DNA of 64,000 nucleotides from assembly GCA_044506885.1 (NCBI GenBank), contig JBIQKC010000006.1:1-64000 (forward strand), read 5' to 3'. Source of the DNA: Croceibacterium_A sp044506885. Its GTDB lineage: Bacteria > Pseudomonadota > Alphaproteobacteria > Sphingomonadales > Sphingomonadaceae. Each line of letters begins with the position of its first letter. Position 1 is the stretch's first letter. The translations under genes were made by a program, and so were the position numbers. Positions 1-8,420 of this stretch are shown piece by piece. A model generated the notes under the pieces. That model was not told the DNA's origin. It saw only the letters and a program-made list of their open reading frames with translations, and made no database searches.

Positions 1-40
1 GATCTCTTCGCCATTTCGACGCCTCGGGCGTGCATTTAAT

Positions 41-52
41 GGGTCCTGACCC
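41..52. repeat. Short inverted repeat before an A-tract
   Basis: GGGTC and GACCC form a 5-bp dyad with a CT loop, followed by TAAAAAAA. There is no T-run on the correct side for a terminator on either strand. Bases 1-121 contain no coding region I can support. A short open stretch runs in from the left edge, but it has no recognisable end of a known protein. The dyad may be the remains of a dispersed repeat. Confidence 0.3.
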
Positions 53-121
53 TAAAAAAACGGGCAAGCGGAATTGAGACGACACCCCGGCCGGTCGGGG
101 CAGCGCGGGGGAGAACGACAT

Positions 122-1531
122 ATGGCCATTGCGCCCACCGGCCCCGATACCGGAACCACCGACGAGAACGCGGGCGCAACGGCGCAACCCTGGCCGTCCG
201 AGCGCGCGGGCGCCTATGCGCTGTTCGCGGTGGTTTTCGCCACTTTCGTCACTTTCCTCGACCAGACCGCATTCGGCCTGCTGGCCGAGAAGATGAAGCT
301 CAGCTTCGGCATTTCCGATTTCACTCTCGGCCTGCTGCTGGGCCCGGTCACGGTGGTCGCCTATGTCATCGTCGGCATTCCGCTGGCGCGGCTGGTCGAC
401 ATCTTCCCGCGCAAGTACGTGCTGTCCGCCGGCATCGCCGCGCTCGGCACGATCATGGCGCTCGGCGGGCTGGCGCAGAACCTGTGGCAACTGGTGACGA
501 CGCGGCTGTTCGTCGGCGCCAGCTCGTCGGCGAATGGACCGGGCTCGTACTCGATCCTGGTCGATTACTTCAAACCGCTGCGCATTCCGCTGGTCTTCGC
601 CCTGCTCCAGCTCGGCTATATTCTCGGCAGCTCGTTCGGCAACATCCTCGGCGGCCGGCTGATCCGCTGGACCGACACCTTGGGCGAGACGACCTCGATC
701 CTCGGCATGGAGATATTCAGCTGGCAGCTGGTGCTGATAATCGTCGGCCTGCCGGGGCTGCTGGCGGGCCTCATCTGGCTCACCGTCAAGGAGCCTCCGC
801 GCCGCGGTCCGCCGCAGTCGAAGCAGCTCGTGCCGCCGTCGGCGCCGTTCGGCCGCAAGGTGCTGGCCTTCATGGGCCTCGATGCGGCGATCGCGATCTG
901 GAAGCGCAAGTACGTGTTCCTGCCGCTGTTCGTGGCGCTGGCGATGTCGGCGATCGAAAGCCAGGGGCTGCCGCAGTTCCGCGCCCCGTTCATCCTGCGC
1001 ACTTACGAAGGATGGGACGAAGCGCGCATCGGCGACATTCTCGGCACGATGCTGCTGGTCTCGATGCTGCTCGGCATCGCCGTCGGGGGCGCATTCGTCA
1101 CCTGGCTGTCGAAGCGCTACAAGGACGCCAATATCCGCGCGACCGCGATCATCTTCACCTGCACCACGATCGTCACCATCGCCATGCCGCTGATGCCGAC
1201 CGGGGAACTGGCGCTGGCGTGCATGGCGCTGTCGGTGTTCTTCGGCCTCGCCGGAGCGCCGGCGCAGAACGCCGCGATCCAGCGCATCGCGCCCAACGAG
1301 ATGCGCGGGCAGGTGACGGCGCTCTATCTGTTCATGTTCACCTTCTTCGGCGCGATGGGGCCGATGGTGATCGGTTTCGCCAGCACTTTCATCGTCGGCG
1401 ACGAGCAACAGGTCTGGAAAGCCATCCTCATCACCGCCTGCGTGTTCCTGCCGGTCGCCACGTTCTTCATGTGGCGCGGAATCAAGCCCTATCGCGAGGA
1501 AGTGGAGCGGCTGGAGGCGCAGGGTCTGTAG
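122..1531 (+). CDS. MFS transporter (spinster-like), likely aromatic substrate uptake
   Basis: Predicted inner-membrane major facilitator carrier of 469 residues, normal for the superfamily. After a hydrophilic N-terminus of about 30 residues the first membrane segment carries the conserved Asp47 in FLDQTAFG. The loop after segment 2 holds the motif-A remnant LARLVDIFPRKYV (residues 88-100). About 12 hydrophobic segments follow. ATG 122 is chosen because GGGGGAG lies 9-15 bases upstream; an in-frame TTG at 74 has no such site. It is first in a plus-strand run with an aldehyde dehydrogenase, a phenol-oxidising flavoprotein and two decarboxylases. That context suggests import of a phenolic compound, but the substrate is inference. 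Confidence 0.88.
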   Translation: MAIAPTGPDTGTTDENAGATAQPWPSERAGAYALFAVVFATFVTFLDQTAFGLLAEKMKLSFGISDFTLGLLLGPVTVVAYVIVGIPLARLVDIFPRKYVLSAGIAALGTIMALGGLAQNLWQLVTTRLFVGASSSANGPGSYSILVDYFKPLRIPLVFALLQLGYILGSSFGNILGGRLIRWTDTLGETTSILGMEIFSWQLVLIIVGLPGLLAGLIWLTVKEPPRRGPPQSKQLVPPSAPFGRKVLAFMGLDAAIAIWKRKYVFLPLFVALAMSAIESQGLPQFRAPFILRTYEGWDEARIGDILGTMLLVSMLLGIAVGGAFVTWLSKRYKDANIRATAIIFTCTTIVTIAMPLMPTGELALACMALSVFFGLAGAPAQNAAIQRIAPNEMRGQVTALYLFMFTFFGAMGPMVIGFASTFIVGDEQQVWKAILITACVFLPVATFFMWRGIKPYREEVERLEAQGL

Positions 1532-1618
1532 AGCGGGCCTTCGCCCCGTTGACTCGGCGCTGGCGCGGCCGCAATTGTAAGCAATACATACGAACCGGGA
1601 GAGTCGTAGTGTTCCGAA

Positions 1619-1642
1619 GGATGCCGTGCCCGCACGGCATCC
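1619..1642. promoter_or_regulatory. 24-base perfect dyad upstream of the aldehyde dehydrogenase
   Basis: GGATGCCGTGC (1619-1629) and its exact reverse complement GCACGGCATCC (1632-1642) are separated by CC. The 11-bp stem ends 39 bases before the TTG start of the next gene. It could be an operator for a dimeric regulator, or an RNA hairpin between the transporter and dehydrogenase messages. There is no following T-run, so an intrinsic terminator is unlikely. Confidence 0.45.
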
Positions 1643-1681
1643 ATGCCGGCTCTCCATTCGCCTGAACGAAGGAGCGGCGCC

Positions 1682-3112
1682 TTGGCAGACTATCCCTCTC
1701 TCCACATGATCGTCGACGGCGAGAAGGTGTCCGGCGGCGGCCGGCGCACGTTCGACGTGGTCAATCCCGTCACGGGCGAGGCGATCGGCGCGCTGCCGCT
1801 GGCCGAGGCGGCGGATCTCGACCGGGCGCTGGAAGTGGCGGCGAAGGGCTTCGGGGCCTGGCGCAAGTCCACCCCGCAGGAACGCGCAGCGGTGCTCCAG
1901 GGCGCGGCGCGGCTGATGGTCGAACGGCAGGAACAGATCGCCCGCATCGCCACGATGGAGCAGGGCAAGCCGCTCGCCGAAAGCCGCATCGAAGTGATGA
2001 TGAATGTCGGCCTGTTCAACTTCTACGCCGGCGAATGCTTCCGCGTGTACGGGCGCGAGCTGGTGCGGCCCGAAGGCGCGCGCTCGACCGTGCGGTATGA
2101 GCCGGTCGGTCCGGTTGCCGCCTTCGCGCCGTGGAATTTCCCCATCGGCAATCCCGGCCGCAAGCTCGGCGCGCCGATCGCGGCCGGTTGCTCGGTCATC
2201 ATGAAGGCGGCCGAGGAAGCGCCGGCGAGCGCGCTGGCGGTGCTCCAGTGCCTGCTCGACGCGGGGCTGCCGAAGGAAGTGGCGCAGGCGGTGTTCGGCG
2301 TGCCGGACGAGGTCAGCCGCCACCTGCTCGGCTCGCCCATCGTCCGCAAGCTCAGCTTCACCGGCTCCACGGTGGTCGGCAAGCACCTGGCGAAACTCGC
2401 CACGGAGAACATGCAGCGCACGACGATGGAGCTGGGCGGCCACGGCCCGGTGCTGGTGTTCGGCGATGCCGACATCGACAAGGCGCTGGAGACGGCGGTG
2501 TTCGGCAAGTACCGCAACGCCGGGCAGGTCTGCGTTTCCCCCACCCGCTTCATCGTCGAGGAGAACGTGTTCGAGAAGTTCCGCGACGGCTTCGTGGAGC
2601 GGGCGAAGGCGATCAAGGTTGGCGACGGCCTCGTCGAAGGCACGCAGATGGGCCCGATGGCCAATCCGCGCCGTCCCGAAGCGATGGACCGCCTGATCGG
2701 CAACGCGAAGGACAAGGGCGCGAAGCTGCACACCGGCGGCGAACGCATCGGCAACCAGGGCTACTTCTACGCCCCCAGCGTGCTCAGCGAGATTCCGCTC
2801 GATGCCGAGATCATGAACGAGGAGCCGTTCGGCCCCGTCGCCCTCATCAATCCCTACAAGGGCGAGGACGAGATGATCGCGGAGGCCAACCGCCTGCCCT
2901 ACGGCCTCGCCGCCTATTCCTGGACCGGCGACTTCCGCCGCCAGCGCCGCCTCGCGGCGGAGCTTGAGGCGGGCATGGTCGGCATCAACAGCCACATGAT
3001 CGGCGGCGCCGACGCGCCCTTCGGCGGCGTGAAGTGGTCCGGCCACGGCAGCGAGGACGGCCCCGAAGGCGTGCTTGCCTGCATGGTGCTGAAAGCGGTG
3101 CACGAGGGATAA
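1682..3112 (+). CDS. NAD(P)-dependent aldehyde dehydrogenase
   Basis: 476-residue member of the aldehyde dehydrogenase superfamily, oxidising an aldehyde to its acid in the cytosol. Visible landmarks are the oxyanion Asn152 in WNFP, general base Glu250 in MELGGHGP, nucleophile Cys284 in NAGQVCVSPTR and Glu381 in EEPFGPV. Start: AAGGAG followed by seven bases and a TTG at 1682. The alternative in-frame ATG at 1643 lies upstream of that site and would add 13 residues not typical of the family. A flavoprotein oxidase and a benzoylformate-type decarboxylase, both able to make aromatic aldehydes, sit in the same cluster. An aromatic aldehyde such as vanillin or benzaldehyde is therefore the likely substrate (inference). 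Confidence 0.9.
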   Translation: MADYPSLHMIVDGEKVSGGGRRTFDVVNPVTGEAIGALPLAEAADLDRALEVAAKGFGAWRKSTPQERAAVLQGAARLMVERQEQIARIATMEQGKPLAESRIEVMMNVGLFNFYAGECFRVYGRELVRPEGARSTVRYEPVGPVAAFAPWNFPIGNPGRKLGAPIAAGCSVIMKAAEEAPASALAVLQCLLDAGLPKEVAQAVFGVPDEVSRHLLGSPIVRKLSFTGSTVVGKHLAKLATENMQRTTMELGGHGPVLVFGDADIDKALETAVFGKYRNAGQVCVSPTRFIVEENVFEKFRDGFVERAKAIKVGDGLVEGTQMGPMANPRRPEAMDRLIGNAKDKGAKLHTGGERIGNQGYFYAPSVLSEIPLDAEIMNEEPFGPVALINPYKGEDEMIAEANRLPYGLAAYSWTGDFRRQRRLAAELEAGMVGINSHMIGGADAPFGGVKWSGHGSEDGPEGVLACMVLKAVHEG

Positions 3113-3146
3113 ACCCAGGCGCCATACTGCGGGAGAGGACAGGATC

Positions 3147-4712
3147 ATGGACGACAAGACGCTGGCCCCCGGCAGCCTCGACGGCGCGATCGCCGATATG
3201 CGGACCGTGCTCGGTTCGGAGAACGTCCTGACCGATCCCGCCGCGATGGCCGACCATGGCGATCCGTTCGCTCCGCCGGGTGAATGGTATCGGCCAGGCG
3301 CGGTGCTCCTTCCCGGCAGCGTGGAGGATGTGCAGGCGGTGCTGCGCATCGCCAATGCCCACGGCACGCCCGTCTGGACCAGCAGTCAGGGCCGCAACAA
3401 GGGCTATGGCGGAGGCGCGCCGCGCGTTTCCGGCAGCTTTGCCATGAGTCTCAGGCGCATGAACCGCGTGCTGGAAGTCGATGAGGAGAACTGCGTCGCG
3501 CTGGTGGAACCGGGAGTGCGCTTCTTCGACCTCTACGATCACCTGCGTTCGATCGGCTCGAAACTGTGGATGTCGGTGCCCGATCTCGGCGCGGGCAGCG
3601 TGATCGGCAACGCGCTGGAACACGGCGTCGGCTACACCCCGATCGGCGACCATTTCGGCCAGCACTGTGGGTTGGAGGTCGTGCTGCCCGACGGAGACGT
3701 GCTGCGCACCGGCATGGGCGGGATGGGCAATCCGCATAACTGGCTGGTCTATCCGCACAGCGCGGGGCCGAGCTGGGACGGCATCTTCACCCAGTCCAAC
3801 TTCGGCGTCGTGACCAAAATGGGCGTGGCGCTGATGCCCGCGCCCGAAGTTTATGCGCCGGGCTGGTTCATGCTCGACAACGAAGAACACTTTGGCGCCT
3901 TCCTGGAAACGCTGCGGCCGCTGATGATCGATGGCACGATTCCCAACCAGCCGATGATCATCAACGCCACCTGCGCCGCCAGCGCGTTCTGGGGGCGTGA
4001 GGAATGGTACACCGGCAGCGACCCGATTCCCGACGAAGTGCTGGACCGGATCGCCGCCACGCCCGGTTTTGGCCGCTGGGTCATGCGGTTCGCGCTTTAC
4101 GGCGATGCGCCGGTGGTGGCGCACAACCGCGCCAGAATCGAACGCGCCTTCACCGCCATCCCCGGCGGTTCGGTGATGTTCGAGGAATTCGATGGCCGAA
4201 ACCTGCCCGAATTCGAAAACCCGCATCACCGGGTGCAGGCGGGAATCCCCAGCATGGCGCTCGACCGGATGACCCGCTGGTATGGCGGGGAGGACGGGGG
4301 CCACATCGGCTTTTCCTGCGCGATGCCGATCTCGGGCAAGGACGGGTGCGCCATCCGCGACCTGACGCGGGGCGTGCTGAACGAACGCGGATTGGACTAT
4401 TCGGCGGCAATCATCGTCGGGAAGCGCAGCATGATCCATGTCGCGCTGGTGGTGTTCGACACCAGCAACGAGACGCAGACGCGCGAAGCCTATGCCGCTG
4501 TGAAGGCCGTGCTCGAGCCTGCGGCGAAGCTCGGCTACGGCGAATACCGCAGCCATGTGGACTTCATGGACGAAGTTGCCGCGCTCTACGGCTTCAACGA
4601 CAACGCCCAGCGGCGTTTCGCCGAACGGATCAAGGATACGCTCGATCCGAACGGCATCCTTTCCCCCGGCAAGCAGGGCATCTGGCCCGCCGCCTATCGA
4701 GCAGGACGATAA
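3147..4712 (+). CDS. Vanillyl-alcohol-oxidase-family FAD flavoprotein (4-alkylphenol/4-cresol oxidising type)
   Basis: 521 residues covering the FAD-binding and cap domains of the VAO/PCMH family, which oxidises the side chain of para-substituted phenols. The core GRNKGYGGGAPRVSG (82-96) and PDLGAGSVIGNALEHG (145-160) closely resemble fungal vanillyl-alcohol oxidase. By alignment from memory, Asp146 matches its Asp170, Tyr467-Arg468 match Tyr503-Arg504, and His386 in GGHIGFS matches the histidine carrying covalent FAD. A Tyr at that place would have suggested 4-cresol dehydrogenase. No cytochrome partner gene is adjacent, so oxidase activity or another acceptor is possible. ATG 3147 follows GGGAGAGGAC. 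Neighbours can process an aldehyde product. Confidence 0.85.
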   Translation: MDDKTLAPGSLDGAIADMRTVLGSENVLTDPAAMADHGDPFAPPGEWYRPGAVLLPGSVEDVQAVLRIANAHGTPVWTSSQGRNKGYGGGAPRVSGSFAMSLRRMNRVLEVDEENCVALVEPGVRFFDLYDHLRSIGSKLWMSVPDLGAGSVIGNALEHGVGYTPIGDHFGQHCGLEVVLPDGDVLRTGMGGMGNPHNWLVYPHSAGPSWDGIFTQSNFGVVTKMGVALMPAPEVYAPGWFMLDNEEHFGAFLETLRPLMIDGTIPNQPMIINATCAASAFWGREEWYTGSDPIPDEVLDRIAATPGFGRWVMRFALYGDAPVVAHNRARIERAFTAIPGGSVMFEEFDGRNLPEFENPHHRVQAGIPSMALDRMTRWYGGEDGGHIGFSCAMPISGKDGCAIRDLTRGVLNERGLDYSAAIIVGKRSMIHVALVVFDTSNETQTREAYAAVKAVLEPAAKLGYGEYRSHVDFMDEVAALYGFNDNAQRRFAERIKDTLDPNGILSPGKQGIWPAAYRAGR

Positions 4713-4713
4713 C

Positions 4714-5769
4714 GTGACCCACGAACTGAACACCGGCGGTGACCGCGGCTACCTGCGCATCGCCACGGAGGAAGCCTTCGCCACGCAGGAACAGCTCGAT
4801 GCGATCCTGCGGCTGGTGAAGGAAGGCCGCGCGGACAAGGGCACCGTCAGCCTGTGGGGGTTCTACGGCACCGCCCAGACCGAGCGCACGAACTTCATCC
4901 GCGAGCGGCTGCTCGATCTCGGCCCGTTGCGCCTCCAGGCGATGGACGAGGCGGGTATCGACAAGGCGGTGCTGGCGCTGACCAGCCCCGGCACCCAGTC
5001 GATGCACGACGTCGAGGAAGCAAAGCGCATCGCCCGCAACGCCAACGACCACCTGAAGGACGCCTGCGAGCGCCACCCGGACCGCTTCCACGGCATGATC
5101 GCGGTCGCCCCGCTGGATCCGCAATGGTCGGCCGAGGAGCTGCGGCGCGGCAAGGAGGAACTCGGCTTCCACGGGGTGCAGATCAACAGCCACACCCACG
5201 GCCATTATCTCGACGAGGAGCAATTCGACCCGATCCTGCGCGCCTGCGCCGATCTCGACCTGCCGCTCTACATCCATCCGCAGGGCCTGCCCGATTCCAT
5301 GATCGGCGACATGGCCGGCGCGGGGCTGGACGGCGCGGTCTACGGCTTCGGGGTCGAAACCAGCTATCACGCGCTGCGCCTGCTCACGACCGGCGTGTTC
5401 GACCGCTACCCCGACCTGCAACTGATGCTCGGCCACGGCTGCGAAGGGCTGCCCTACTGGCTCTACCGGCTCGATTACATGCACAAGGCCGGCATCCGCA
5501 GCCAGCGCTACCCGCGCCTCAAGCCGCTCGGGCACGACCTGTTCCACTACATGCGCCACAACGTGCTGGCGACGAACAGCGGCATGCCGTTCGGCCCCGC
5601 GGTCAAGCTGATGATCGAGGTGATGGGCGAGGATCGGGTAATGTACGCGATGGATTACCCCTATCAATACGTGCCCGACGAGGTACGCTGGATGGACGAT
5701 CTCGAGATCGCCCCCGAACAGAAGAGGAAGTTCTTCCAGACCAACGCGGAGCGCTGGTTCAAGCTCTAG
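4714..5769 (+). CDS. Amidohydrolase-2 family decarboxylase (LigW / gamma-resorcylate decarboxylase-like)
   Basis: 351 residues of the ACMSD-type amidohydrolase group, whose members remove CO2 from ortho-hydroxylated aromatic acids such as 5-carboxyvanillate or gamma-resorcylate using a divalent metal. Likely metal and catalytic residues are Glu19 in ATEEAF, His188 in YIHPQ, His241 and Glu244 in LGHGCEGLP, and Asp314 in MDYPYQY. The GTG at 4714 starts one base after the stop of the oxidase gene, with AGGA about 8 bases upstream inside the oxidase C-terminus, so translation is probably coupled. The family is clear; the exact substrate cannot be read from sequence, and a hydrolase role remains possible. 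Confidence 0.82.
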   Translation: MTHELNTGGDRGYLRIATEEAFATQEQLDAILRLVKEGRADKGTVSLWGFYGTAQTERTNFIRERLLDLGPLRLQAMDEAGIDKAVLALTSPGTQSMHDVEEAKRIARNANDHLKDACERHPDRFHGMIAVAPLDPQWSAEELRRGKEELGFHGVQINSHTHGHYLDEEQFDPILRACADLDLPLYIHPQGLPDSMIGDMAGAGLDGAVYGFGVETSYHALRLLTTGVFDRYPDLQLMLGHGCEGLPYWLYRLDYMHKAGIRSQRYPRLKPLGHDLFHYMRHNVLATNSGMPFGPAVKLMIEVMGEDRVMYAMDYPYQYVPDEVRWMDDLEIAPEQKRKFFQTNAERWFKL

Positions 5770-5780
5770 GAGAAGACTCG

Positions 5781-6638
5781 ATGACCACTTACGCCGTCAC
5801 GGGCGCGACCGGCCAGCTGGGCCGGCTGGTGCTCGACGAACTGTTGCAGCAAGCCGATCCCGCCGACATCGTCGCGCTCGCCCGCGATCCGGGCGCGCTT
5901 GCAGCCTACGCCGAAAAGGGCGTGCAGGTGCGCCAGGCCGATTACGACGATCCGGCCAGCCTCGATGCCGCGCTGCGAGGGGTCGATCGCGTGCTGCTGA
6001 TCTCGGGCAACGCCGTCGGCCAGCGCGAGCGGCAGCACGCGGCGGTGATCGACGCGGCGAAGAAGGCCGGCGCGTCCTATCTCGCCTATACCTCGATCCT
6101 GAAGGGCGACCGCTCGCCCCTGGCGCTGGCGCCGGAACATGTCGCCACCGAAAGGCTGCTTGCCGAAAGCGGGCTCGACCACGACGTGCTGCGCAATGGC
6201 TGGTATTCGGAGAACTATACGGCCGGCCTTGCGCCTTCGCTCGAAAGCGGCAGGATTCTCGGCGCGGTGGGGCAGGGCCGGCTGTCCACCGCGACCCGTG
6301 CCGACTTCGCCGCCGGCGCCGCCGCGGCGCTGCTGCGCGGCGACGGCGGCCAGGTCTATGAACTCGCGGGCGACGAAAGCTGGACGATGCAGGAATTCGC
6401 CGAGGAGGTTTCGCGCCAGTCGGGCCGGCAGGTCGAATACGTCGACCAGGCCGAATCCGACTACGCGAAGACGCTCGAAGGCGCGGGCCTGCCGCCGCCG
6501 GTGGCGTCGATGCTGGCAAGCACCAGCGTGCTTTCGGGCGAAGGCGCGCTGTACGATGAAAGCAAGAGCCTGAGTCGGCTTTCGGGTCGGCCGACGACGC
6601 CGATCGGCGAGACTATCAGCAAGGCGCTGAAGGGATAA
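5781..6638 (+). CDS. qorB: NAD(P)H:quinone reductase, QorB-like (NmrA family)
   Basis: 285 residues resembling Escherichia coli QorB (YtfG) along the whole length. Shared features are the Rossmann motif TGATGQLG (7-14), the QADYDDPASL segment, RNGWYSENY and the late VYELAGDESWT block. The family binds NADPH and reduces quinones, so it could detoxify quinones formed during catechol or methoxyphenol breakdown. The start lies 11 bases after the decarboxylase stop, with GGAGA ahead of ATG, placing it in the same operon. The NmrA fold also includes non-enzymatic redox sensors, so activity is inferred from similarity. Confidence 0.83.
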   Translation: MTTYAVTGATGQLGRLVLDELLQQADPADIVALARDPGALAAYAEKGVQVRQADYDDPASLDAALRGVDRVLLISGNAVGQRERQHAAVIDAAKKAGASYLAYTSILKGDRSPLALAPEHVATERLLAESGLDHDVLRNGWYSENYTAGLAPSLESGRILGAVGQGRLSTATRADFAAGAAAALLRGDGGQVYELAGDESWTMQEFAEEVSRQSGRQVEYVDQAESDYAKTLEGAGLPPPVASMLASTSVLSGEGALYDESKSLSRLSGRPTTPIGETISKALKG

Positions 6639-6644
6639 TTCAAA

Positions 6645-6774
6645 CCTCCCCGAGCTCGCTCGGGGAGGAGGCGGCCGCGAAGCGGTTGACGGAGGGGCAT
6701 CGCCGCTTGACCCCTCCACCACCGCCTTCGGCGGCGGTTCCCCTGCCCGAGACAAGCTCGGGGAGGATTGAACG
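6645..6774. repeat. Dispersed GC-rich palindromic repeat (family 1, copy A)
   Basis: Outer arms read CCTCCCCGAG and CTCGGGGAGG. The inside holds a tight hairpin CCCCGAGCTCGCTCGGGG, the phrase TGACGGAGGGGC and CCGCCTTCGGCGG. The same building blocks recur near 16.4, 26.7, 29.0, 40.05, 45.0 and 54.96 kb. It fills the gap between qorB and the second transporter gene and does not appear to code. Confidence 0.7.
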
Positions 6775-6785
6775 AGGGAGAGGAC

Positions 6786-8420
6786 ATGGCAACGACGACA
6801 GAAGCGGGCGAACCGCTCACGGCTCCGGGCAAAGTCACCCGCGCCGGCTGGTACGCGCTGTTCCTTGTCTCCTCCGGCCAGGGATTGAGCCTGCTCGACC
6901 GGCAGATCCTGTCCATCCTCGCGCCGAGCATCGCGGCCGATCTGAATATCGGCGATGCCGAGATCGGGCTGCTCTACGGCACGTTGTTCGCGCTGTTCTA
7001 CGCGCTGTTCTCGCTTCCGCTCGGGCGGCTGGTCGACGGCTGGATACGCACCCGGCTGCTGGCGATCTGTATCGTTTCGTGGTCGCTGGCGACAGGGCTG
7101 GCGGCTTTCGCCCAGAGCTTCACCGTGCTGGCGATCTCGCGCCTTGGCGTGGGCATCGGCGAAGGCGCGGCGCAGCCGGGGGCCAACTCGATCATCTTCG
7201 ATACCTTCCCGAAGAACCGGCGCGGCACGGCGATGGCGGCGATGGGCATCGCCACCGCGCTCGGCCTCGGCCTGTCGATGGCGCTGGGCGGTTTCGTCGC
7301 GCAGTGGTGGGACCAGCGCTATGCGGCGGGCGGCGCGCCGCTCGGGTTCGCCGGCTGGCAGTTCGCGTTCCTCGTCGCGGCCGCGCCCGGCCTGCTGCTG
7401 GCCTGGGCGCTGTACCGGATGAAGGAGCCGGTCCGGGGCGGAATGGATGGCATTCCCGCGCCGGAGGATCCGCATCCGTTCCGCGCCAGCGCCGGGGTGC
7501 TCGGCGCGGTGACCCCGGTCGCCAACTGGTTCAGCCTGTGGGGCCGTGGGGCCGACCGCCGGCAATGGACGATCAACCTCGTCGGCCTCGCCGTGATCCT
7601 CGCCGTCTGCCTGACGATGATAGAGGCGACGCAGGCATTCAGCCCGCGCCCGCCGTTGCAGGCGCTCGGCCTCAGCCTCGATCCGCACGTGCTGCAATGG
7701 TTCGTGGTCGGCTTCGGCGCGTTCGTGGTCCTCAACCTGTTCCAGTCGCTCAAGCTGACCGACCGGCCGACCTACAACGTGATGTTCTCGCCTTCGCTGC
7801 TGCTGCTGTTCGTGGTCGGCGGGTTGCAGACGTCGATCAACTACGGCGTCATGGGCTTCACCCCCAGCTTCCTGATCCGCGAATACGGGCTCGATCAGGC
7901 CACCACCGGCCTCCAGTTCGGCCTGCTCGCCGCCGCGCTCGGCGTGCTCGGGCCGATCATCGCCGGTCCGCTGTCCGATTTCCTGACCGCGCGCATGGGG
8001 GCCAAGGGGCGGGTGTGGCTGACTCTCGCCTCGCTCGGCATTTCGCCGTTCTTCGGCATCTGGACGTTCAACGCGCCCGATCCGTTCAACTTCTACCTGC
8101 GCTTCTCGATCTACAGCATCATCCTCACGCTGTGGCTGCCGCCGATCTATTCGCTGTACTACGATCTCGTGCTGCCGCGCATGCGCGGTATCGCCAGCAG
8201 CACCTACATCATCGTCTCGACGCTGCTCGGCCTCGGCATGGGGCCGTACTTCGTCGGCATCGTCAGCGATCGCAACGGCGGCGATCTCGGGCAGGCGATC
8301 ATTTCCATCAACGTCGTCGCCCCGGCGATCGTGATCATCCTCGTCCTGGTGCTGTTCCGCATCGGACGCGACGAAGGCAGCGTGCTCGATCGCGCGCGCG
8401 CCGGAGGAGAGCCAGTCTAG
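6786..8420 (+). CDS. MFS transporter (spinster-like), second carrier of the aromatic cluster
   Basis: 544-residue inner-membrane carrier with about 12 membrane segments and longer loops than the first transporter. Conserved Asp in SLLDRQILSILAP in segment 1 and LPLGRLVDGWIRTRLL after segment 2 place it in the same MFS clade. ATG 6786 is preceded by GGGAGAGG; the site borders the repeat upstream. Its TAG stop shares one base with the GTG start of the following decarboxylase gene, indicating coupling. Import or export of the aromatic substrate or an intermediate is the likely job, inferred from context. Confidence 0.87.
   Translation: MATTTEAGEPLTAPGKVTRAGWYALFLVSSGQGLSLLDRQILSILAPSIAADLNIGDAEIGLLYGTLFALFYALFSLPLGRLVDGWIRTRLLAICIVSWSLATGLAAFAQSFTVLAISRLGVGIGEGAAQPGANSIIFDTFPKNRRGTAMAAMGIATALGLGLSMALGGFVAQWWDQRYAAGGAPLGFAGWQFAFLVAAAPGLLLAWALYRMKEPVRGGMDGIPAPEDPHPFRASAGVLGAVTPVANWFSLWGRGADRRQWTINLVGLAVILAVCLTMIEATQAFSPRPPLQALGLSLDPHVLQWFVVGFGAFVVLNLFQSLKLTDRPTYNVMFSPSLLLLFVVGGLQTSINYGVMGFTPSFLIREYGLDQATTGLQFGLLAAALGVLGPIIAGPLSDFLTARMGAKGRVWLTLASLGISPFFGIWTFNAPDPFNFYLRFSIYSIILTLWLPPIYSLYYDLVLPRMRGIASSTYIIVSTLLGLGMGPYFVGIVSDRNGGDLGQAIISINVVAPAIVIILVLVLFRIGRDEGSVLDRARAGGEPV

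Noticed and set aside
1..77. C-terminus of a gene entering from the left edge
   Set aside because: Several frames are open for a few codons only, none resembling a known protein end, and the stretch contains a small repeat-like dyad.
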